A stretch of 64,000 nucleotides of DNA. Source: Paludisphaera soli (GTDB taxonomy: Bacteria > Planctomycetota > Planctomycetia > Isosphaerales > Isosphaeraceae). Position 1 is the stretch's first letter. The number at the start of each line of letters is the position of its first letter. Position numbers and translations under genes: made by a program. Below are positions 1-7,643 of this stretch, piece by piece. The notes beneath the pieces are model-generated. The model was given only the letters and a program-made list of their open reading frames with translations. It did not search any database and had not been told where the DNA came from. Where the stretch lies: the NCBI RefSeq assembly GCF_011064595.1, contig NZ_JAALJI010000006.1, forward strand, positions 248,001-312,000, read 5' to 3'.

Positions 1-254
1 AGGGGCCGTGTCTCGGGGTTCAGGTCGTCGAAGGTCCCCTGCACCATCCGGCTGTTGAGGAGGAGCCCCTCGACCGATCGCCCGCGCCAGGTCCGCCCCT
101 CGTAGGTGGGCCGGCCGTCGATCAGGAAGCCGTCGCCCCGGATCGCGATCTCGGTCCTGCGCTTCGGCTCGTCCGCCCCCGAAGGGGCCGTCGAGTAGGC
201 CCCGACGATCAAACCCGAGATCAGCCCGAGCCGAGCGACGTGATCCAGCCTCAT
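1..254 (-). CDS. Secreted protein of unknown function, 5' part only
   Basis: Reading right to left from the ATG at 254, 84 codons are open to the window edge. The N-terminus has a hydrophobic stretch typical of a signal peptide (about residues 8-26, ending in an Ala/Gly-rich cleavage region), followed by a segment containing RGDGFLIDGRPTYEGRTWRG. That kind of passage is seen at the start of secreted planctomycete proteins with glycoside-hydrolase-like or cellulase-like domains, but too little is present to assign a family. It begins 22 bases after the stop of the amidase gene at 277-1125 and is probably co-transcribed with it. Confidence 0.6.
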   Translation of the reverse strand, partial: MRLDHVARLGLISGLIVGAYSTAPSGADEPKRRTEIAIRGDGFLIDGRPTYEGRTWRGRSVEGLLLNSRMVQGTFDDLNPETRP

Positions 255-276
255 CCCCTCACCCCCTTCGCGTTCT

Positions 277-1125
277 TCAAACGCCGCGATAGCCCCGCGC
301 CTCCAGGGCGTCCGCGACGGCCGTCCCTCGCGCGATCGGCGGCCGGGGGGCGACTTCCACCACGACCACCGACTCGGCCCGGTCGCCGTAGGGGCCTCGC
401 GCCAGGACGACGCCCCCCGGGCCCATCGCCAGCGACCGGCCGATGACCTTCCGGCCCTTCCAGGGACCGGCCGTGATCCGGCCCACGTTGCTGACCCCGA
501 CGACCGTCGCGTCGTAGAGGCGGGCCAGCTCGGCGTACGAGTCCAGCCAGAGGCCGCCGTAGGGCTCGCGCGACTCGTCGTGATCGGCGTCGACCGCCCA
601 GGCCGAGGGGGACAGGATCAGCTGGGCCCCCATGCGGGCCAGGACGTGCCCGATCGCCAGCGAGCTGCCGAAGTTGTCGGCGCAGATCGCCAGGCCGATC
701 GTCCCGAATTCGGTCTCGACCACCCCGAGCCGGTCGCCGATGGAGTAGAGGTCCAGGGCGATGTCCAGCTCGTTGATCTTGCGGTGATGCAGCAGGATCT
801 CCCCGCCGGGACCGATCAACACCGCCGAGTTGTAGAGCCGATCGCCGGCGCGTTCCACGAGCCCGGCGGCGACGTGGACCGCGTGCTCGCGCGCGGCGAC
901 GGCCAGCCGATCGGCGTGGGGGCCCGGGATCGGCCGGGCCCGCTCGCGCGCCGAGGGGTCGGTCCAGCCCAGGTCCAGGCACTCCGGCAGGACGACGAGG
1001 CGGCAGCCCTTCGCGGCGGCCTCGCCGATCGCGCTCGCGGCCCGCTCCAGGTTGGCCTCGGGCCGGCCCCCTTCCACCAGGATCTGGGCCATGCCGACGC
1101 GGTGGCCTCGTCGATCCGTGCTCAT
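277..1125 (-). CDS. Carbon-nitrogen hydrolase (nitrilase superfamily)
   Basis: A nitrilase-superfamily enzyme that hydrolyses a C-N bond (amide, nitrile or N-carbamoyl group); the substrate cannot be told from sequence. The catalytic triad is complete: Glu48 in LVVLPE, Lys116 in HHRKIN, Cys148 in AICADNF, numbered from the ATG at 1125. That start is preferred over an in-frame one at 1161 because it follows GGGGAGGG. Length (282 residues) is normal for the family and there is no signal peptide, so it is cytoplasmic. A secreted-protein gene follows 22 bases downstream. Confidence 0.85.
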   Translation of the reverse strand: MSTDRRGHRVGMAQILVEGGRPEANLERAASAIGEAAAKGCRLVVLPECLDLGWTDPSARERARPIPGPHADRLAVAAREHAVHVAAGLVERAGDRLYNSAVLIGPGGEILLHHRKINELDIALDLYSIGDRLGVVETEFGTIGLAICADNFGSSLAIGHVLARMGAQLILSPSAWAVDADHDESREPYGGLWLDSYAELARLYDATVVGVSNVGRITAGPWKGRKVIGRSLAMGPGGVVLARGPYGDRAESVVVVEVAPRPPIARGTAVADALEARGYRGV

Positions 1126-1399
1126 GCCGCCCTCCCCGCTCCCGGCCCGCCGACGGTTCACGACGGAGCATAGTCGGCGCGGAGGCCCGGCGATAGGGAC
1201 GACCCTGGCCGGCGTCTCGATGGAAGATTCGCCTCAGGACGACCTGACGGATCCCGGGCCGGTCCGTCGCGACTTCAACGGCCCGCGGCGGTGGGGCGCG
1301 GCAAGGCGTGAAGATCGCATTGATTCCGACGCCAACTTCCGGATCCGATTCGGTCGGTCAAGCAGGATTCCACGTCCAGGACTGCTGGTACAATAGGAA

Positions 1400-1609
1400 T
1401 GTCGCTTAAGATGCCCGAGCCGGCCGGGCTCGAGGTTCCCCCCTTGGTCTGGCCGATTCGTGAATCGTCGGCGTCCCCGAGGCCTCCTCGCAGGGGACTC
1501 CGTGGACATGGGATTCCTCGGACGTTCCCATGGGGATCGCGACAAGAGAGATGTTCCGGCCTCCGACGTCATGGCGGGCCCCCTGAACCCTGGCGCGGTC
1601 GGGGTTTTT
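1400..1609 (+). ncRNA. Candidate structured RNA, about 210 nt
   Basis: Proposed from structure only. An extended -10 element (TGG TACAAT, 1386-1394) lies just upstream. Within the stretch are hairpins with perfect arms at 416-421/427-432 past 1000 (CGAGCC/GGCTCG), 1454-1459/1462-1467 (CGATTC/GAATCG), 1473-1482/1486-1498 (GTCCCCGAGG pairing with CCTC and GGGGAC) and 1507-1513/1526-1532 (CATGGGA/TCCCATG). The end is a GC hairpin followed by five T. It does not look like 6S RNA, SRP RNA, RNase P RNA or tmRNA by their usual conserved blocks. No good -35 box was seen, and hairpins are common in GC-rich DNA, so this is a weak call. Confidence 0.3.
1580..1609 (+). terminator. Rho-independent terminator
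   Basis: CCCC (1580-1583) and ACC pair with GGT and GGGG (1601-1604) around a short loop, followed immediately by TTTTT. It faces plus and has no protein gene before it, which supports a short transcript starting near 1400. Confidence 0.45.
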
Positions 1610-1691
1610 CATTCATCCTTCGGATCGGTGCAGCGGCTGCCGGGCGTTTCGGAATGACACGAACGCCAGGTTTGTTCGATAAATCTTAAAC

Positions 1692-1709
1692 AAAAATCGC
1701 GCGATTTTT
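1692..1709. repeat. Perfect 18-base palindrome AAAAATCGCGCGATTTTT
   Basis: An uninterrupted palindrome in an A/T-rich pocket 60 bases before the transposase start. It could be a bidirectional terminator (7-base-pair stem, GCGC loop, T tract), a protein-binding site, or part of the insertion sequence end. No matching inverted copy was found on the far side of the transposase remnant. Confidence 0.4.
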
Positions 1710-1770
1710 TTCCGTTGAGTGTGGCGATTGAAGCGGGTCCGCCTGGGTGGCTGGGGAGGGGTTCTCGGGG

Positions 1771-2145
1771 ATGAAAGCCTACTCGACCGACCTGCGTGAG
1801 CGGGTCGTGGCGGCGTGCGACGCCGGCGATGCGACCCGCGAGCAGATCGCCGCCCGCTTCTCGGTCAGCGTCGCCTGGATTCGCAAGCTGATGCGGCAAC
1901 GCCGCGAGACCGGCTCGATCGAGCCCAGGCCGCACGGCGGCGGCCACGCCTCGGCGTTCGACGCCGTGGCCGAACGGAGGCTCCTCGAGGCGGTCCGGGC
2001 CGACGACGACGCCACGCTGGAGGAGCTGGCCCGGGCCGCCGGCGTCTCGTGCTGCGTCTCGGCCGTGCACCGGGCCCTGAAGCGGCTGGGGGTCACGCGC
2101 AAGAAACGTCGCGGCGGGCGGCCGAGCCGGACCGCCCGGAGTTGA
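1771..2145 (+). pseudogene. IS630-family transposase, N-terminal part, frameshifted remnant
   Basis: The 124-residue product starts MKAYSTDLRERVVAACDAG and carries the helix-turn-helix region that begins IS630/Tc1-type transposases of planctomycetes. It ends shortly after VTRKKRRGG. In the -1 frame the family's next segment continues (RAAEPDRPELNAGRAAWRD, about 2109-2170), so the break lies near 2098-2112, where many IS630 elements use a programmed frameshift at an A-rich slip. Here the run is only AAGAAAC, and the DDE catalytic part does not follow, so the element appears truncated rather than active. A good ribosome site (GGGGAGGGG) precedes the ATG. Confidence 0.7.
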
Positions 2146-2671
2146 ACGCCGGGCGGGCGGCCTGGCGCGACCCGTTCGCAAAGCCCGGCCGGGCCGGGCT
2201 TCGTCCAACCCCGGCCCCGGGCCCGGCGCGATCGAGTCGCGATCCTCGCGGCGAAACGCCTCGGTGTGATGGGCCGACGGCCGCACCCTCGCCACCCGAT
2301 CGCCGTCGGTCATCATGCGGTACACCCAATCGAAAACCGTTCAAATGAACCCCGAAGTACATCGTTGACAGGGGCGTCGGTCGAGTCGTATCTTCCTGGA
2401 TGATTGATCGGGTGTTTTCGTCGGTCGCAAGGTCCCTAAAGACAGGGGTTTAGTGCGTCCGCGACTTGCGCCCGGCTCGCCGGGCCTCGGCAACCTGAGA
2501 TTCGGGCTCAAGATGGAAAGCGGGACTGTGCGAGCCCCGCTTCTCCACCGGAAACGCCTCTCCGACAGCACGGCCCGCCGTCCTCGAGGAAGGCTGCTGG
2601 ATCCGCATCCGGCCGACGATTCCGGCGACGCCGAGTCGGCGACGACACAACAAACACGGAGTCTGATCCGC
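2146..2671. other. Non-coding region after the IS remnant, with a promoter
   Basis: About 60 bases of -1 frame transposase sequence are recognisable at the left; beyond about 2175 no transposase sequence can be followed. The right part holds a sigma-70-type promoter (2365-2394) and a leader of about 270 bases before the lipoprotein gene. No other gene is seen. Confidence 0.5.
2365..2394 (+). promoter_or_regulatory. Sigma-70-type promoter
   Basis: TTGACA (2365-2370), an 18-base spacer and TATCTT (2389-2394). It points to the lipoprotein gene at 2672, giving a leader of about 270 bases. Confidence 0.5.
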
Positions 2672-2863
2672 ATGAAGCTTTGCAAGCTGCCCCTGACGGT
2701 CGCGATCGCCGCGGCGCCTTTGCTTCTCCTGGCCCTCGCCTCGGGGTGCGACAGCCAGCAGGAAATCCCGCTGGCCAAGGTCGACTCGCCCCCGCCGCTG
2801 CCGGCGCAGGATAAGAGCAAGATCAAGACCCCGCCGGGCTCGAGCCCGTCCGTGCTGCCTTGA
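2672..2863 (+). CDS. Small lipoprotein, 63 residues
   Basis: The protein has a basic start (MKLCK), a hydrophobic core and the lipobox LASGC with the lipidated cysteine at residue 26. The rest is a short Pro/Lys/Ser-rich tail with no recognisable domain. It should be exported and lipid-anchored. It lies 235 bases before a DUF1559 gene. A second lipoprotein of exactly the same length sits beside another DUF1559 gene at 29980-30171, so the pairing looks meaningful. The function is unknown. The start is the only ATG before the hydrophobic segment. Confidence 0.7.
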   Translation: MKLCKLPLTVAIAAAPLLLLALASGCDSQQEIPLAKVDSPPPLPAQDKSKIKTPPGSSPSVLP

Positions 2864-3098
2864 CGAGCCCTGACCACCCGGTCACCCCTCCCGACCGGGT
2901 GCGACCGATCGGCGTCCCGGACTCCGATCGCCGAGATCCTCGCCGTCCGCGCGGGGCTCGGGTCGAATCCGGGCGTGCGGGCCGCCGTCGTGATGAAACG
3001 GTCGCGGCCCGGCCTCGGGCGGGATCCGACCGCCCTCGGGGCCTAGCGTCCCGGTCTGCCATTTTCTTCCCTCTTCCGATCCCGTTGGAGAATCCTCT

Positions 3099-4196
3099 GT
3101 GCGAAGCTCTTCGATCTCATCCCCTCGCGATTCGCGCGGCTTCACGCTGATCGAGTTGTTGGTGGTCATCGCCATCATCGCCGTCCTGATCGCGCTGCTC
3201 CTCCCCGCCGTGCAGTCCGCACGCGAGGCGGCCCGCCGCGCCCAGTGCACCAACAACCTGAAGCAAATCGGCCTGGCCATGCACAATTACCATTCGTCCG
3301 TCGGGTCCTTCCCGATGGGCGGCGGCTCGGTCATCGTCGCCGGCGCCGTGCGAACCGGGTGGGGCAACTGGAGCGCCCACTCGATGCTGCTTCCCTACAT
3401 GGAGCAGACGGCGATCTTCGCCGCCATCAATTTCAATCTCCCCAACGCCAGCGACGCCGCCGAAGGCCAGTGGGCCAACACGTCGGCCACGCTCACCCTG
3501 ATCACGGCCTTCACCTGCCCCTCGTCGCCCCCCTATCCGGGCGGCTGGTTGGCCGGGAATCAGTCTCCCTACACGAACTATTTCGCCTCCATGGGGGCGA
3601 GCATGAATCAGTTCTTCTACAATCCCAACTCGCGCCCCAACGGGCTCTTCGAGGTGGGGGGCGCGTCCTACGGGGTCCGCGACATCACCGACGGGACCGC
3701 GAACACGATCGCCTTCGGCGAGTGGCGCTCCGGCGACAACAACAACAACAAGTTCAGCAATCCGCAGGACATGGTCATCTCCACGTCGACGCCCCAGAAC
3801 GTCGCCGACTGGAACCAGCCGGGCGCCAACATGCCCTACGGCGGCGCCTCGTTCGTCCCCTGGCTGACGGACTGCGGGGCCCTCGCCCGGACGAACCCGA
3901 CCAACCATCGCAGCTTCATCGGCCAGATGTGGTGCCAGGCCCTCCTCGGCCGGACCCTGGGCAACACCCTCGTCCCGCCGAACTCCAACTTCCCGAACTG
4001 CATCATCGTCAACTGGGGCGGCGACAACGACGGCGCCTGGGGCGCGGTGGGCATGAGCAGCTACCACCCCGGCGGGGCCAACGCCCTCTTCGGCGACGGT
4101 TCGGTCCGCTACCTCAAGTCCTCGGTCGCCCAGACCGTGATCTGGGCCCTCGGCACCCGCGACGGCGGCGAGATCGTCGGCTCCGACGCGTTCTGA
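3099..4196 (+). CDS. DUF1559 prepilin-like secreted protein
   Basis: This 365-residue protein has a type IV prepilin-like N-terminus: [20 protein letters not shown] (residues 13-32), then a charged helix ([19 protein letters not shown]). The prepilin peptidase site is G-FTLIE. The C-terminal part has the planctomycete DUF1559 hallmark [19 protein letters not shown] near residue 330. The family (also called SBP_bac_10 or H-X9-DG proteins) is greatly expanded in planctomycetes, and its role is unknown; a pseudopilin or surface-fibre component is an inference. The start is a GTG 9 bases after GGAG (3086-3089). A strong terminator follows at 4225-4255. Confidence 0.9.
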   Translation: MRSSSISSPRDSRGFTLIELLVVIAIIAVLIALLLPAVQSAREAARRAQCTNNLKQIGLAMHNYHSSVGSFPMGGGSVIVAGAVRTGWGNWSAHSMLLPYMEQTAIFAAINFNLPNASDAAEGQWANTSATLTLITAFTCPSSPPYPGGWLAGNQSPYTNYFASMGASMNQFFYNPNSRPNGLFEVGGASYGVRDITDGTANTIAFGEWRSGDNNNNKFSNPQDMVISTSTPQNVADWNQPGANMPYGGASFVPWLTDCGALARTNPTNHRSFIGQMWCQALLGRTLGNTLVPPNSNFPNCIIVNWGGDNDGAWGAVGMSSYHPGGANALFGDGSVRYLKSSVAQTVIWALGTRDGGEIVGSDAF

Positions 4197-4224
4197 TCAG
4201 TCCATCGCCCGCATGAGCGATCGC

Positions 4225-4260
4225 AAGCCCCGGAAGGTTCGCCCTTCCGGGGCTTTTGCT
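4225..4260 (+). terminator. Rho-independent terminator after DUF1559 gene
   Basis: A perfect 13-base-pair stem (AAGCCCCGGAAGG, 4225-4237, with CCTTCCGGGGCTT, 4243-4255) closes a TTCGC loop and is followed by TTGCTTT. Confidence 0.8.
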
Positions 4261-4370
4261 TTGGACCTGGATCGAGGCGATGCCTGCCTCCAGCGCCTGC
4301 GGAGCGAAGGCCTCGCGTCGAAGGTCCACGGCGAGCGAGGGGAAAGCCCCCCACTCGCCCATCAACGAAG

Positions 4371-4396
4371 AACGGGGACGCCTGAGCGTCCCCGTT
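4371..4396 (-). terminator. Terminator hairpin after the TPM-domain gene
   Basis: A perfect 11-base-pair stem (AACGGGGACGC with GCGTCCCCGTT) closes a CTGA loop, 35 bases beyond the stop at 4431. The T tract is weak on both strands. Confidence 0.55.
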
Positions 4397-4430
4397 CCTG
4401 TCGATCGGTCGGCCGGCACGACGAAGCCTG

Positions 4431-5519
4431 TCACCAGCTCCCGCCTTCGTCCCCGCCGCCCCAGTCTCCACCGCCGCCGCCCCAATCGCCGCCGCCGGAG
4501 TCGCCCCAGGAGCCCCCCTGGCCGCCGCCGTCGTCGCCGCCGACGATGGAGTCGCCGTAGGGGTCGCCGCCGAAGTCGTCCTGGCCGGTCAACGGGGCGT
4601 GGCTGGAGGCGTCGGCCTGCTGGCCGGGGCTGGAGTGACGGCCCGAGAACTGGTCGTAGAGCCAGTTGCCGGCCACCGCGCCGCCGAGGCCGCCGAGCAT
4701 GCCGGAGAAGAAGCCGCCGCCTCGGCCGGGCATGCCGCCGTAGCCGGGGCCGCCGTAACCCGGACCGCCGTAGCCGGGGCCAGGGCCCATGCCGCCGGGT
4801 CCCATGCCGCCGGGCCCGGGCATGCCCTGGGGATATCCGGCGTTCCGGCCGCCGTTGAACGCCCCGCCGATGAGGCGGACGACGAACAGCACGGCCAGGA
4901 TCCCCAGCCCGATCATCAGCAGCGAGCCGAAGCCGAACTGCCCGGGCCGTTGCTCCCGGCGTTCGACCTGGACGCGGCCCGGGGCCTCGCCGCGCGGGAC
5001 AAGCCCCCGCGCGCCGGGAGCCGTGCCGACCATCACGGGCCGGTCGGGCAGGGCCGAGTCGATCGCGGCGGCGGCGGCGGCGAGCCCGCCGTCGTAGTCG
5101 CCGTTCTTGAACGGGCCGATGAAGGCCTCGCGGATCTTCATCCGGGCGGGCTCGGGGAGCGCCCCGGCGTACTTCTGGCGCACCAGGACGTTCGAGAGGA
5201 CGCGGTCCTTCTTCGAGAGCAGGATGTAGATCCCCTCGGCGCCGACCTCGCGATCGCGCTCGACGGCCAGCTTGGTGATGGCCTTGGTCGGCGATTCGGA
5301 GCCCAGGCCGGGGATCGACTCGATGGTCTCGATGGTGATCGGGACGCGGGTCTGCTTCTCGATCCGGGTCAGTTCCTCCTGGACCTTCTTGACGGCCTGG
5401 GGCGAGAACATCCCGGCGCGATCGCGGACCTCGGCCGCGTGGGCGGCGGGGCCGGCGAGGGCCAGGGCGGCCGCCGCCAGCAGCGGCATGGACCAACGGA
5501 GGGTCATCGTCGAGGGCAT
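4431..5519 (-). CDS. TPM-domain (YgcG-like) membrane protein with Gly-rich tail
   Basis: A signal peptide (about residues 1-28) is followed by a TPM domain (about 30-165, with EVRDRAGMFSPQAVKKVQEE and GIYILLSKKDRVLSNV), one transmembrane segment (GFGSLLMIGLGILAVLFVVR, about 200-220) and a long tail rich in Gly, Pro, Asp and Trp. The tail contains GYGGP and GMGPG repeats and ends in GGGDWGGGDEGGSW. TPM domains occur in chloroplast photosystem II repair factors and in bacterial membrane proteins such as YgcG, usually with a Gly-rich C-terminus. A role in membrane protein maintenance is inferred. Start: ATG 5519 after AAGGAAGGAG; a longer in-frame start at 5558 is less likely. Confidence 0.8.
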   Translation of the reverse strand: MPSTMTLRWSMPLLAAAALALAGPAAHAAEVRDRAGMFSPQAVKKVQEELTRIEKQTRVPITIETIESIPGLGSESPTKAITKLAVERDREVGAEGIYILLSKKDRVLSNVLVRQKYAGALPEPARMKIREAFIGPFKNGDYDGGLAAAAAAIDSALPDRPVMVGTAPGARGLVPRGEAPGRVQVERREQRPGQFGFGSLLMIGLGILAVLFVVRLIGGAFNGGRNAGYPQGMPGPGGMGPGGMGPGPGYGGPGYGGPGYGGMPGRGGGFFSGMLGGLGGAVAGNWLYDQFSGRHSSPGQQADASSHAPLTGQDDFGGDPYGDSIVGGDDGGGQGGSWGDSGGGDWGGGGGDWGGGDEGGSW

Positions 5520-5696
5520 GGGTCTCCTTCCTTCCGGCGCGGGCGGTCCCGCGCCCAATCGGACGTCGTCGGACGCGAAATCTCGCCCCCGGGGCCGAGT
5601 CGGCCCGCGCGAGGAGATTCGCTCCCCGCGACGAATTCTTTCACCAGTGTGGTACGTCGGCGACCCCGATCGGTTCGGCGAAATCGGCCGTCCGGC

Positions 5697-5978
5697 TCAG
5701 GCGATGGCCACCTCGCCGAACCGCGAGACGGCCACCACGTCGGCCAGGCGGAGCAGGACGCGGGTGCGGTTGGGGCGGATCCCTAGGCTCACGGACTCGT
5801 AGACGTAGACCTCCCGCGTGGCCGCGCCGTCCCGGAAATCGTGGAGGTCGGCGTCGCGAAGCTCCAGGAAGAGCGGGTCGACGCCGGCCAGCGTGCCCAG
5901 GCAGACGTAGGTCGAGATCAGGTCGACCACGACCACCTGGCCGATCAGGTCGCGGAGCATCGGGGATTCGTCGGACAC
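5697..5978 (-). CDS. Small Sm-like (LSm/Hfq-fold-like) protein
   Basis: This 93-residue cytoplasmic protein has a core (residues 10-48) that reads LIGQVVVVDLISTYVCLGTL followed by AGVDPLFLELRDADLHD. The pattern of a short helix, then G-x-V-V-V-V-D, a Y-x-x-x-G-T-L strand and a D-x-x-x-L-E-L-x-D-A block, is like an Sm1 motif. A second basic block, SLGIRPNRTRVLLRLADVVAVSR, could supply the closing strands. The resemblance is by eye; Hfq-specific residues are not obvious. RNA binding is therefore only an inference. It is divergent from the haem-motif gene at 6162, across a 183-base A/T-rich gap. Confidence 0.65.
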   Translation of the reverse strand: MSDESPMLRDLIGQVVVVDLISTYVCLGTLAGVDPLFLELRDADLHDFRDGAATREVYVYESVSLGIRPNRTRVLLRLADVVAVSRFGEVAIA

Positions 5979-6049
5979 GGCCGGCGCCCTCGGTTGAAAG
6001 GCCTTGGAACTTCATTATTTACAAACAAAATCCGTGCCGTCGCTTCGGC

Positions 6050-6078
6050 TTGACGAATTGTAGGACCCGCGATAACGT
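6050..6078 (+). promoter_or_regulatory. Sigma-70-type promoter for the haem-motif gene
   Basis: TTGACG (6050-6055), a 17-base spacer and TAACGT (6073-6078), in the divergent region and 84 bases before the ATG at 6162. Confidence 0.45.
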
Positions 6079-6161
6079 CCCGCCACCACATCTCCCCCAG
6101 AATTCTCGACGCGCCGCCCGGAGCCGTCGGCCCCCGGGTGCCGTGATAGGGCCTCGCGGTC

Positions 6162-7607
6162 ATGATCAAGTCCAATCGCACGCTCGTCGTCGTCGCCTTC
6201 TCCGCCCTGGGGCTCGCGGGCTGGAAGGCCCAGGACCCCGTCGACCCCGCCGCGGCCCTCCCCGCCCCGCCGGCGCAGGCGGCTCCCGCGGCGGCCGCGG
6301 AGAAGCTCGTCCTGCTCCTGGACGGGCGGTTCGTGAAGGGCGTGGTCACGGAGGACGAGGAGGAGGACAAGGTCATCGTCACGCAGCCCGTCGGCGCGAT
6401 GACGTTCCCCGCCGGCAAGATCGAGCGGATCTTCGCCACGATGGCCGAGGTCCACGCCTACAAGCGCGACCAGGTCCCCGACGACGACATGGACGAGCAG
6501 CTCAAGCTGGCCCAGTGGTGCCTGGCGAACGGGATGCCGGCCGAGGCCCAGGAGCACCTGGCCTTGATCCTCAAAATCGACCCCAAGCACCTCCGCGCCA
6601 CGGCCATGAAGACCTCGATCACGATGGCCGAGGCTCGCCTGGCCAAGCGCCAGCAGATGGACGCCGGCGTCCAGCAGGCCGGCGCCGAGGTGGTCGACAC
6701 GAGCCCGGCCGCGCTCGACATGGCGGTGGTCCTGGGGGCCCGCCGGCGGATGGGCAACAACGACCTCCCGCTGGTCTTCGACCTCCCCCCCAATGCGGCC
6801 CTCAGGCGCTTCCAGGAGTTCAGCAACTACGTCCACCCGGTGCTGCAGGCCTATTGCGCCAAGTGCCACGCCGAGCGTTACGACGGCGAGTTCCAACTCG
6901 TGCACGTCCGCAACAAGGCGGAGCAGACGCCCGAGGCCGTGCGGGCCAACCTCGACGCCGCGCTCCGACTCGTCGACCGCGAGGTCCCCGGACGGAGCGA
7001 GCTGCTCGCCAGCTCGCTCCGGCCCCACGGCCGGGGGCCGAACACGCGGCCGATCTTCCCGAGTTCGAACGACCGGGCGTACCAGATCCTCTCGATGTGG
7101 GTGAGCAACCTCCGGTCCAAGCCCGTCCCCAACCCGCTGGCCGGCGCGCCCGCCCGGCCCGCGACGGCCGACGAGGAGGCCTTCGCGGTCGACCGGAGCC
7201 GCATCAGCCGGTCGACGGTCGCGGTCGAGCCGGTCGTCGCCGAGGGGGGCTTCGTCGCCCCGCCGCCGGCGCACCGCGTGATCCAGACGCCGGACATGCG
7301 CTACGTCCCGGGCCAGGGCATGGTCGAGGACGAGTCCGGCGGCGCCGACGCCCCGGTCCCCTTCGCCGTCTCGGGCGTCATGCCCAAGCTCCCTCCCGAG
7401 GGCCCCGCCGGCGCCCAGGCCGCCCCGGCGATCCCCCGCCCCCGATCGGCCGCCCCGGTCTCCGCCCCCGACGCCCCGCCCCTCCCCACGGCCGACGTCG
7501 AGGATGACGAGGACGACCTCCCCCCGCCCCCCAAGAAGCCGTCCAAGCCCCTAAAGCTCGACCCGGAGATGCTCCGGCGCACCCTCCAGCAGAAGCACGG
7601 CGGCTGA
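6162..7607 (+). CDS. Secreted protein with a single CxxCH haem-like motif
   Basis: A signal-like hydrophobic N-terminus (residues 7-22) is followed by an Ala/Pro linker, a domain with helical repeats (about 105-165, TPR-like: LAQWCLANGMPAEAQEHLAL), and a region around YCAKCH (C232, C235, H236). The context HPVLQAYCAKCHAERYDGEF resembles the cytochrome-like (PSCyt1-type) modules of planctomycete secreted proteins. The C-terminal third is Pro/Ala/Asp-rich and probably disordered, ending in a basic stretch. Covalent haem attachment in the periplasm is an inference from the motif. It is a single-gene unit, divergent from the Sm-like gene. Confidence 0.75.
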   Translation: MIKSNRTLVVVAFSALGLAGWKAQDPVDPAAALPAPPAQAAPAAAAEKLVLLLDGRFVKGVVTEDEEEDKVIVTQPVGAMTFPAGKIERIFATMAEVHAYKRDQVPDDDMDEQLKLAQWCLANGMPAEAQEHLALILKIDPKHLRATAMKTSITMAEARLAKRQQMDAGVQQAGAEVVDTSPAALDMAVVLGARRRMGNNDLPLVFDLPPNAALRRFQEFSNYVHPVLQAYCAKCHAERYDGEFQLVHVRNKAEQTPEAVRANLDAALRLVDREVPGRSELLASSLRPHGRGPNTRPIFPSSNDRAYQILSMWVSNLRSKPVPNPLAGAPARPATADEEAFAVDRSRISRSTVAVEPVVAEGGFVAPPPAHRVIQTPDMRYVPGQGMVEDESGGADAPVPFAVSGVMPKLPPEGPAGAQAAPAIPRPRSAAPVSAPDAPPLPTADVEDDEDDLPPPPKKPSKPLKLDPEMLRRTLQQKHGG

Positions 7608-7643
7608 GCGAGCCGGCCTACCGATCGCCGGAAGCCCCCGCGG

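Larger units (their letters stand above)
1126..1770. other. Gene-poor region with candidate structured RNA
   Basis: No convincing protein-coding gene. It holds an extended -10 box near 1386-1394, several strong hairpins between 1416 and 1532, a terminator-like hairpin at 1580-1609 and an A/T-flanked palindrome at 1692-1709, ending just before the transposase remnant. Confidence 0.5.

Noticed and set aside
1399-1689. Small plus-strand frame of 96 codons starting at 1399
   Set aside because: It starts at the expected transcript start, has no ribosome site, and runs through the terminator-like hairpin; composition looks like frame shadow.
1692-2340. Terminal inverted repeats of the IS630 remnant
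   Set aside because: The palindrome at 1692-1709 has no matching inverted copy near the right side of the fragment, so no element ends could be defined.
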